Assembly (NCBI GenBank): GCA_007119395.1
Contig: SKPS01000290.1
Coordinates: 1-8,174 of the forward strand
Direction: 5' to 3'
DNA length: 8,174 nucleotides
DNA from: Lentimicrobiaceae bacterium
GTDB taxonomy: Bacteria > Bacteroidota > Bacteroidia > Bacteroidales > SKPS01
The number at the start of each line of letters is the position of its first letter. Position 1 is the stretch's first letter. The translations under genes and the position numbers were made by a program. The notes under the pieces were generated by a model that saw only the letters and a program-made list of their open reading frames with translations, was not told where the DNA came from and ran no database searches. Of this stretch, positions 1-5,692 are shown one piece after another.

Positions 1-1432
1 CGGGCCATGTAAGCAGCACGTCACCATTGGGAAGCACCTCCAGGCAGTGTATGGGTGGTGAATCCAGCGTGGGCATGGTGAGCACCACAATGGTCACCGT
101 GGCAAATCGTATCCCCGGAGCAGGACAGAAGTTGTCCATCACCTTAAACAGGAAGTTATAGGTATTTGAGGTGGCCCCGCACCCCACGTTGGTGGCCAGG
201 TGTTGACACCCCGTTTGCCAGTTGAAAGATGTCTGCACCCCGAAGGTTCCGGTAAGAGGAGCCTGCCAGGTGGGGGTGGGCGTTAGAGTAGCACAAGGGG
301 GGTTGATACAAGGGTTCGTATTAATAGGCGTACCGAACTGAGACCCCACCGCATAAAGACTGATGGTCTGAGGCACCGGCGGAGTGGTGTTGGGGCAATA
401 CTCGAAGTTGGTGGCAGAGATCGAGAAGTTCACACTCTGCCCCGCATAAACTGTATCCGCATAGAGCGTAAACTGCCCTGAGGCATTCTGAAACGGTGGC
501 GTCACATTGGGTGGGTTGTTAAGCCCGCAACTCAGCAGCACCACCTGCATCTCACGAAAGATCTCAGCGACCTTGATACCACACTTGAAAGCCGTTACCT
601 TGGTCACCGTAACAAATGCTCCGTTGGTATAGGAGGTAAAGGAGATCTCGCCGGTCTGGGAGTTAATTGTTGCAGGCACATTGTTGGGGTTGTGTGTGGT
701 GCCTGGCAGAGGAGAGTTCCATGTATATCCCGGGAAGTAAGAGACCAGCGGGGTATTGATGTTGTTGTTCAGAGGTTGGGCCCATTCATACACAAGTGAA
801 TCCAGCTCATCGTCGAAGGCCACGTGGTTGTAAGTAAAAGGGTACCCGGTACAGATAACGGTTGAAGGGCTCTCGAGAAAGCGGGGGGAGTTATCAAAGC
901 AGGTGTTCACGGGTGTCCCCTGATAGGGGTACATAATCGCCCTGAGGAACCAGGAAGAGCTAAAAGTGTTTTGAATATTATGACACGGGTTACGACAGCA
1001 GGAAGTATATCCGAACCACCATCCGGTTGCCGGGGGCACACCGGTAAGAGGGACCCCATTGGGAAAAGTCTGGTCAGTGGTGTATATATCCTCCTGAACA
1101 GCTCCTGTGTTTGAATTCGCCTGCCCGAAAGGGGTGCCGGCACAGGTGATGTGCGGGCCACCCGGACAGCTACACACCGGTGAGATGTCATTCATTGAGA
1201 TCCGGTGCATCTGTATGGAAGCGAAACCGGGTACGTTTGTCGTAAGATTCACCTGGTTGGGGAACGAAATTCCGGCACACTCGCGGTATACCTTCATAAT
1301 AAAACGAAAATTGCCCTGAGGAGTACACTCCCAGGTAATCTCCCCACCCATGTAGTGGCTTGCTTGAGCTTCTTTCGTCTGTACTGTGCTGAAAAGCAGC
1401 AGAAATGACAGGGCTAAAAAGATCTTTTTCAT
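1..1432 (-). CDS. Large secreted gliding-associated/T9SS-type surface protein, N-terminal part (partial)
   Basis: The frame is open for 477 codons from an ATG at 1432 to the left edge, so the C-terminus is missing. Residues 1-24 form a signal peptide: Lys2-Lys3, a Leu/Phe-rich core, and a likely cleavage after AQA (22-24). The mature N-terminus, SHYMGGEITWEC followed by a KVYREC motif (47-52), is the typical start of large Bacteroidota proteins annotated as gliding motility-associated C-terminal domain proteins. The visible part has about 19 cysteines, including clusters at 87-97 and 145-150, suggesting disulfide-bonded extracellular beta domains. The last visible residues, with VLPNGDVLLTW (466-476), look like the start of a fibronectin-III-like domain. 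By family knowledge the missing end would probably carry a T9SS C-terminal domain; this is not visible. The start overlaps the stop of the upstream M16 gene as ATGA, which suggests translational coupling. Role inferred: cell-surface adhesin or filament protein. Confidence 0.85.
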   Translation of the reverse strand, partial: MKKIFLALSFLLLFSTVQTKEAQASHYMGGEITWECTPQGNFRFIMKVYRECAGISFPNQVNLTTNVPGFASIQMHRISMNDISPVCSCPGGPHITCAGTPFGQANSNTGAVQEDIYTTDQTFPNGVPLTGVPPATGWWFGYTSCCRNPCHNIQNTFSSSWFLRAIMYPYQGTPVNTCFDNSPRFLESPSTVICTGYPFTYNHVAFDDELDSLVYEWAQPLNNNINTPLVSYFPGYTWNSPLPGTTHNPNNVPATINSQTGEISFTSYTNGAFVTVTKVTAFKCGIKVAEIFREMQVVLLSCGLNNPPNVTPPFQNASGQFTLYADTVYAGQSVNFSISATNFEYCPNTTPPVPQTISLYAVGSQFGTPINTNPCINPPCATLTPTPTWQAPLTGTFGVQTSFNWQTGCQHLATNVGCGATSNTYNFLFKVMDNFCPAPGIRFATVTIVVLTMPTLDSPPIHCLEVLPNGDVLLTWP

Positions 1433-2748
1433 GATGTTATCAGTTTTTTAGATGTTGTTGTTGTGTTCATTTTTTGTGCACCTGCCGTGATGGTCACCAT
1501 CTCCGCAGGGTTGAGCCATTGTTTGGCAAAGTTGAGTATGTCTTGTGGCGTAATTTGCTCAATCACACGAAGGTACTTTCTGGTAAACCCTGCATCAAGC
1601 CCTTTCCTTTGCAGTGAGGCGATAAGGTTCAGTTGTGTAAATGAGCCATCGATACTTCTGAGGGTATTGCCTCTGAGGTATTGCTTTACCACATGCAGCT
1701 CTTCGCTATCAACCGGTTCCTTACGCAATTTCTCGATCTCCTGATGGATTTCTGACAGCGCATTTTCGAGGTGTTGCGTTCCCACTTCTGCTGAGACGGA
1801 AAGGTATCCGGACGAGGCGAAAGTGTGGATCCCGGCACCCACTCCATAGGTATACCCTTTGTCCTCACGCAGGTTGGCCATAAGCCGTGAACTAAAATAT
1901 CCACCCAGGATCGTGGTTGCGACTTTCCCTACAGTGTAGTCATCATGTGTCTGGTTAAAAAGTACCCGACCCATTCTGATGCTGCTTTGTACGGTATCTT
2001 GCACTTCAAGATGAGTGGGTTGACCGTTGGCGTGGTGCATAGGTGTGCAGTCTGAGGCTTCCGGGAGTAGCGTAGTTTCACCTTTCAGTTCAGGAAACAA
2101 TGCCATGGTTTGACCAATGGTTTCTACAACCTTTTTCGGTTGTGCGGAGGCGACAAAAAAGAGGGGGCTGATGCCATTGAGCATCTTCTGATGAAAGGTG
2201 CTTGCCGTGGCTTGGGTTAGCCCTTCAATCTGTTCGATGGTGGGTACCTTTCCGTACGGATGGTTCGAAAAAATGCTTTCCATGAAGCGCTCCCTTGCCA
2301 CCACGTGTGTTTGCCGACGGGCAATATGCCAGTTCTCAACGGCGATCTGCCGGATCCGGGCAAACTCATCCTGTGGCAATGCCGGGGTGGTGATCATCTC
2401 AAAGAGAAGAGGTAATGCATTGGGCAGTTGTTCATCAAGGATCACAGCCTCAACGACACCGCTGTCGGCATTGCTGTAACATGAGAGCATCATGCCGGTG
2501 GCTTCCATACATGTAACAAAGCGAAACAGCTCCTTATCTTTTGTGCCCGACTTCAGCAATTGAAACAGGATTTGCGCATCGGTGGTATGGTTTGCAAAAA
2601 GCGGTGTACTGTCGAATCGGATGACAATCCGTGTAAGCCCTTGTCTTTCTGACTTAAGCGAATAGAGCTGTGAGCCGTTGGGAAGGGTTTGTTGCACCAC
2701 CTCCGGTAAGCTCTCGGCCATATTTGATATGTTTTTCTGTGTGTTCAT
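1429..2748 (-). CDS. M16 peptidase family protein, non-catalytic (R/Y-motif) subunit
   Basis: This 439-residue protein has the two-domain M16B (mitochondrial-processing-peptidase-like) fold size. Where active members carry the zinc motif HxxEH, it reads Q59-I-L-F-Q63 just before the conserved SGT (67-69), so all three motif residues are lost and it should not bind catalytic zinc. The C-terminal half keeps the family's conserved block: LGGYFSSRL (281-289), then LREDKGYTYG (293-302), the substrate-binding R/Y motif. In heterodimeric M16B enzymes such a subunit pairs with an HxxEH partner; the product of 4309-5568 is the obvious candidate. No signal peptide is visible, so it is probably cytoplasmic. 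The start follows the anti-sigma stop by 7 bp, and Met10 is an alternative start. Its TGA overlaps the ATG of the next gene. The substrate is unknown. Confidence 0.88.
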   Translation of the reverse strand: MNTQKNISNMAESLPEVVQQTLPNGSQLYSLKSERQGLTRIVIRFDSTPLFANHTTDAQILFQLLKSGTKDKELFRFVTCMEATGMMLSCYSNADSGVVEAVILDEQLPNALPLLFEMITTPALPQDEFARIRQIAVENWHIARRQTHVVARERFMESIFSNHPYGKVPTIEQIEGLTQATASTFHQKMLNGISPLFFVASAQPKKVVETIGQTMALFPELKGETTLLPEASDCTPMHHANGQPTHLEVQDTVQSSIRMGRVLFNQTHDDYTVGKVATTILGGYFSSRLMANLREDKGYTYGVGAGIHTFASSGYLSVSAEVGTQHLENALSEIHQEIEKLRKEPVDSEELHVVKQYLRGNTLRSIDGSFTQLNLIASLQRKGLDAGFTRKYLRVIEQITPQDILNFAKQWLNPAEMVTITAGAQKMNTTTTSKKLITS

Positions 2749-2755
2749 TGCTGTA

Positions 2756-3682
2756 CTATCTTAACAGTGTTACATGTCCGCGGCGGGCATAGCTCTTCCC
2801 CTCGATATCACGGAAACTGATGGCCCATATATACACCTGCGGCTGCACAGGCATCCCGTTGTAGGTACCATCCCATCCATTGTCAAGGTGGGTGGATTCA
2901 AAGAGAAGGACGCCCTCCCTGGTGTATATCTGCATTCTGAAGTCAGTAATATCAGCATTGTTCAGAATAACAGGCTTGAAATAGTCATTGACGCCATCAT
3001 AATTGGCCATAAACGCATTGGGCACTTCCCACTGCACGAGGTCCTCTTCTGCAGGGGGTTCCGGTGTTTCAGGGTCGTCAGTAACTGGAGGATCGGATGG
3101 AGTGTCCTGTATTGGTGGTGGAGTGACGGGAGGGGTCTCATCCACAGGTTGTCGAGGGACTCTCTCAGGTACACCCTCAGAAGGGGGGTCTGCAGCTCCG
3201 ATAGTGGTTGTTCCTGTTCTGGTTTCCTGGGAGGAAGGTTGCCGTGAAGGTTTGGGTTGATGTGTTTCGGCAGCAACACGCACACCCTCTGTTCCGGGCA
3301 CCTCATCGGTGGTTGCATCGGCAGTATGCTGAGGCTGTAGGTGGCCATTGGAGGGCTCATCGGTGTGATCATCGCTCGCTACCGGGGCTTCCTTCGTGGG
3401 TTGAGCGGCATGCTCTTCTTCAGAAGGTACTGCAGGAACAAGCAGTTCTACCTGTTCCATCTGATCGTCTTGTGTGATCGTAGTGTAGCGATAAAGCAGA
3501 AACACCCCTGCGACAAACAGGAGCGCGGCAGCGCCGTAGATAAATGGCCTGATGATTCCTGAAGGGGTGACAGGTGCCGGAGCAGCCGCCTCTATCCCTT
3601 GCCAGACCCGGTCAGAGGGAGTGATCGAGTGATCTTTCAGCCTCTCTCTAATACCATTCATGTTGTTGTTCTCTTTTTCCAT
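2756..3682 (-). CDS. Bitopic anti-sigma-like protein with C-terminal CHU_C (T9SS type B / gliding-associated) domain
   Basis: The 308 residues divide into four parts. Residues 1-45 are a charged cytoplasmic segment with an IRERLKDH...VWQGIEAA motif (11-33), resembling the N-termini of Bacteroidota anti-sigma-like proteins encoded after ECF sigma genes. One membrane helix lies at about 46-64, with no signal-peptidase site visible. Residues 70-215 are a Pro/Glu/Thr/Ser-rich, presumably disordered linker. Residues 219-308 match the gliding motility-associated C-terminal domain (CHU_C, TIGR04131 type): VPNAF (220-224), YDGVNDYFKP (228-237), NGWDGTY (268-274), QVYIWAI (282-288) and a terminal GHVTLLR. 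Positive charges before the helix predict N-in, C-periplasmic topology. The gene begins 12 bp after the sigma stop, supporting a role as that factor's regulator; Met8 (3661) is an alternative start. Anti-sigma activity is inferred from order and architecture, since no standard anti-sigma domain (ZAS, FecR) is evident. Confidence 0.85.
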   Translation of the reverse strand: MEKENNNMNGIRERLKDHSITPSDRVWQGIEAAAPAPVTPSGIIRPFIYGAAALLFVAGVFLLYRYTTITQDDQMEQVELLVPAVPSEEEHAAQPTKEAPVASDDHTDEPSNGHLQPQHTADATTDEVPGTEGVRVAAETHQPKPSRQPSSQETRTGTTTIGAADPPSEGVPERVPRQPVDETPPVTPPPIQDTPSDPPVTDDPETPEPPAEEDLVQWEVPNAFMANYDGVNDYFKPVILNNADITDFRMQIYTREGVLLFESTHLDNGWDGTYNGMPVQPQVYIWAISFRDIEGKSYARRGHVTLLR

Positions 3683-3694
3683 ATCAATTGTGCC

Positions 3695-4237
3695 TTACGG
3701 CTTGTTGTATCCTTTTAATTGCTCCTGTAGTTGTTGACGTGCTTTCCGAAGCTGTGATTTGGATGTGTTGATACTTACGTTGAGCATTTCTGCAATTTCA
3801 GCGTGGGAGTAACCCTCCACTTCATAGAGGTTGAACACGGTTCTGTACCCGATCGGGAGATCTTTGATGGTTTCAATCAGGTGATCAACCTCCATGGTGT
3901 TGTCAGGCATCACGGATGGCTGTACCGTCTCGGGCATCCCTTCCAGCTCTTCGGAAAATCTGAATCCGGCAATCGAGCGCAGGTAGTTCAGTGCGGTATT
4001 CACCATGATGGTTCGCATCCAGGCTTCAATCCGGCTCCGCTTTTTACACTGGCCGATGGATGTAAACACCTTTATAAACCCTTCCTGCAACACATCTTCC
4101 GCCTCTTCGAGCGTGTCACAATAACGAAAACAAAGAGCGAGCATTTTGCCAGCGTAGAGGTCGTATAGCTTCTTCTGAGCCTCTCTCCTGCCCTTCTTGC
4201 ATCCTTCTATGATCTCTTTCTCGTCTTGCACAACCAT
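3695..4237 (-). CDS. ECF-type RNA polymerase sigma-70 family factor
   Basis: This 180-residue protein has standard ECF sigma length and architecture. Region 2 spans about residues 24-90: LYDLYAGKMLALCFRY, then EEAEDVLQEGFIKVF for core binding and -10 recognition, and EAWMRTIMVNTALNYLR. A short linker follows at 91-117. Region 4 spans about 118-172: IKDLPIGYRTVFNLYEVEGYSHAEIAEMLNVS and KSQLRKARQQL, the helix-turn-helix that reads the -35 element. It directs RNA polymerase to a dedicated promoter set. The following gene encodes a membrane anti-sigma-like protein 12 bp downstream, so the sigma factor is probably held at the inner membrane until a periplasmic or envelope signal arrives. The following M16 and surface-protein genes are plausible targets through autoregulation of this operon, but no consensus element was identified. 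The ATG at 4237 gives the full region 2 and no Shine-Dalgarno is present, as usual in Bacteroidota. Confidence 0.95.
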   Translation of the reverse strand: MVVQDEKEIIEGCKKGRREAQKKLYDLYAGKMLALCFRYCDTLEEAEDVLQEGFIKVFTSIGQCKKRSRIEAWMRTIMVNTALNYLRSIAGFRFSEELEGMPETVQPSVMPDNTMEVDHLIETIKDLPIGYRTVFNLYEVEGYSHAEIAEMLNVSINTSKSQLRKARQQLQEQLKGYNKP

Positions 4238-4308
4238 GGCTACGCTAGTCGTTATATAGACACCAAAAAATGCCGTTTGGGTGTCTGAGGGTGAAAAAAA
4301 ATTTATAA
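4238..4308 (-). promoter_or_regulatory. Intergenic segment ahead of the sigma-factor operon
   Basis: This 71-bp AT-rich gap separates the catalytic M16 gene from the sigma gene, both on the minus strand. It is the natural place for a promoter of the sigma/anti-sigma/M16/surface-protein unit. I found no clean TAnnTTTG element; a TATATAA-like stretch lies close to the sigma start. It holds the hairpin described separately and an A/T tract around 4293-4312. If the sigma factor autoregulates, its own promoter could lie here and need not match the housekeeping consensus. Confidence 0.35.
4258..4286 (-). repeat. Imperfect inverted repeat (hairpin) between M16 and sigma genes
   Basis: The 7-bp arms AGACACC (4258-4264) and GGTGTCT (4280-4286) pair perfectly. 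Inside them three further A:T pairs can form across a single bulged base, leaving a loop of about 8 nt. On the minus strand the downstream arm is followed by ATATAACG, not a T-run, so it is not a canonical intrinsic terminator. It could be an operator, an RNA processing or attenuation element, or chance. It ends 20 bp before the sigma start codon. Confidence 0.5.
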
Positions 4309-5568
4309 TTAACTTTTCAGGTAGTGAATTTCGATCCGGTTTTCGGGATCCAGATAACTCTCAGCCAACCATTTAAGATGGTTTGGGGTCACCTCTAATG
4401 CTTTGCTGATCATTTCATTCACACTGTTTGCATGGGATTCAAATTCTGCCACGGCCAGCTCCAGGGCAAGGTTCATCACCTGCGTTCTTTTGTATAGAGT
4501 CTGTGTGATCAACCCGTTCACCACGGCAAGCATTTCATCTTTTGTTGGACCCGATTGTGCAAATTCCTGAATCACTTGTTGCACTGCTTCCACAGCTTGA
4601 TGGCTATTGGTTTCTGCATGAAGCAATCCTGAGATATTAAACAGGCCGGGATCCCTTGTACCGGTAAGGCCAGCTGAGATACGGGTAAAGACCTTTTTTT
4701 CACGAACCAGGGCGGTGTGTAATCGTGAGATGATACCTTGTCCGAGGATATCAGCCAGGAAACCTAATCCTGTGAAGTGTTGGTGTGAGGATTCAGGCAC
4801 AGGGAATGCGATGGCCAGGAAAGAGGCGGGCACACTCTTTTTCACCTCCACCTTCACGGCTCTTCCTTTGGTTGGCTCAGCCGGATAGGTGGAACCTCCT
4901 CCGGTTGCAGGAGGGGCATCTTTCAGCATGTTGTTGACCTGCTCATACACCTGATCTGGTTTCACATTGCCGGCAACTGAGACAATCAGGTTTCCGGGGT
5001 GGTAGTGTTGTCTGTAAAACGATTTCACATGGTTAGTGGTAGCCTGTTGGATATGCTCCGGTTTCAGGCCGATGGTGGGCCACCGGTAAGGGTGTTTCTT
5101 CCAGGCAGCATCAGCCAGCATATGGTACAGGTCACCGTAAGGTTGATTCAAATAGCGTTGCCGAAACTCCTCCACCACAACATCCTTCTGCAGTGCCACG
5201 CTCTTGTCAGTGAGCTCCAGATTTGCCATACGGTCTGTCTCCAGATCAATCGCAAGTGTCAGCTGGTCAGCGGGCAATACGATATAGTAGTTGGTGAAAT
5301 CCTGGTTTGTGAAAGCGTTGTTAACGCCACCCACTGAAGCGATGGGCAGATCATAAGCCGGGTACCGGGGGGTGCCGCTGAACATGAGGTGTTCCATCAG
5401 GTGTGCCAGTCCGGTCATCTCAGGGTCTTCATCACGGGCACCGGTGCGGTACAGCATATTCACGGCAACCAATGCGGTGTCACTAACCGGAGTCACGATA
5501 AGGGTTGTGCCATTCTCAAGAGCGAAGCGCTGAAACTCAACTGTAAGGCGGGGGTCGGATGGGGTCAT
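4309..5568 (-). CDS. M16 family zinc metallopeptidase, catalytic (HxxEH) subunit
   Basis: This 419-residue protein carries the inverted zinc motif H56-L-M-E59-H60 in the context GLAHLMEHLMFSGT. The third zinc ligand is probably Glu134 in VVVEEFRQR (131-138), 74 residues after His60, within the family's usual spacing. Glu59 is the predicted catalytic base. Two M16 half-domains (about 1-215 and 235-419) are joined by a Gly-rich linker (GGGST, 223-227). The C-terminal half has LGQGIISRL (275-283), but the R/Y motif region reads LVREKKVFTRISAG (287-300), with the expected tyrosines replaced by Phe and Arg. It therefore probably relies on the 1429-2748 product for substrate binding. No signal peptide is present, so it is probably cytoplasmic. 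The ATG at 5568 is the first in frame after an upstream in-frame stop at 5605-5607. It is separated from the rest of the leftward group by 71 bp and could be co-transcribed or separate. The substrate is unknown. Confidence 0.92.
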   Translation of the reverse strand: MTPSDPRLTVEFQRFALENGTTLIVTPVSDTALVAVNMLYRTGARDEDPEMTGLAHLMEHLMFSGTPRYPAYDLPIASVGGVNNAFTNQDFTNYYIVLPADQLTLAIDLETDRMANLELTDKSVALQKDVVVEEFRQRYLNQPYGDLYHMLADAAWKKHPYRWPTIGLKPEHIQQATTNHVKSFYRQHYHPGNLIVSVAGNVKPDQVYEQVNNMLKDAPPATGGGSTYPAEPTKGRAVKVEVKKSVPASFLAIAFPVPESSHQHFTGLGFLADILGQGIISRLHTALVREKKVFTRISAGLTGTRDPGLFNISGLLHAETNSHQAVEAVQQVIQEFAQSGPTKDEMLAVVNGLITQTLYKRTQVMNLALELAVAEFESHANSVNEMISKALEVTPNHLKWLAESYLDPENRIEIHYLKS

Positions 5569-5591
5569 CTGTTGAAGGGTTCGTCGTTCAT
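5565..5591 (-). other. Possible 8-codon leader ORF overlapping the M16 start
   Basis: On the minus strand an ATG at 5591 opens a frame reading MNDEPFNR and stopping at a TGA (5567-5565) that overlaps the M16 ATG as ATGA. It begins only a few bases after the predicted -7 element (5604-5597), so the transcript would be nearly leaderless for this mini-ORF. It might couple translation into the M16 gene. A frame this short can easily arise by chance. Confidence 0.2.
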
Positions 5592-5596
5592 GCGGC

Positions 5597-5621
5597 CAAA
5601 AGTATCAAAAAAAAACCACAA
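5597..5621 (-). promoter_or_regulatory. Predicted Bacteroidota promoter for the leftward M16 gene
   Basis: Read on the minus strand, TACTTTTG (5604-5597) matches the Bacteroidota -7 consensus TAnnTTTG exactly. An ATTG with its TTG at 5621-5619 is the candidate -33 element. The spacer of about 14 bp is shorter than usual, so the -33 call is weak. Transcription would begin near 5593, about 25 bp before the M16 ATG. Confidence 0.45.
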
Positions 5622-5648
5622 TTGACTGCGACGAAAATATTACCTTTG
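5622..5648 (+). promoter_or_regulatory. Predicted Bacteroidota promoter for glyA
   Basis: TACCTTTG (5641-5648) matches the -7 consensus TAnnTTTG exactly. TTGAC beginning at 5622 is a candidate -33 element, 16 bp upstream and slightly closer than usual. Transcription would start near 5652, giving a leader of about 40 nt before the glyA ATG. The half-site shares the palindrome CAATTG (5619-5624) with the divergent leftward promoter. Confidence 0.5.
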
Positions 5649-5692
5649 TGGCCTGAATAAGAAACATATCAAACAGAAAAATACGCGATATC

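Noticed and set aside
907..1191. Open frame of 94 codons on the minus strand
   Set aside because: It is an alternative frame within the surface-protein gene, whose correct frame continues uninterrupted from 1432 with a signal peptide and a family-typical N-terminus.
2774..3247. Open frame of 157 codons on the plus strand opposite the anti-sigma-like gene
   Set aside because: It lies wholly antisense to the Pro/Thr-rich linker and CHU_C region, has no recognisable domain, and its low-complexity composition follows from the opposite-strand coding sequence.
3685..3690. Second CAATTG palindrome in the sigma/anti-sigma gap, same hexamer as at 5619-5624
   Set aside because: Six-base palindromes recur by chance at this length, the flanks do not match, and no -7 element is placed near it.
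4258..4286. Hairpin interpreted as an intrinsic terminator of the catalytic M16 gene
   Set aside because: The stem is only 7 bp plus a bulged extension, and the bases after it on the minus strand are ATATAACG, not a T-run.
4999..5337. Open frame of 112 codons on the plus strand inside the catalytic M16 gene
   Set aside because: It is antisense to the zinc-ligand region of M16, with no domain and no promoter.
5607..5615. A-run that could be read as the T-tract of a terminator on the minus strand
   Set aside because: No GC-rich stem precedes it, and it lies in the spacer of the predicted leftward promoter between divergent genes, where no terminator is expected.
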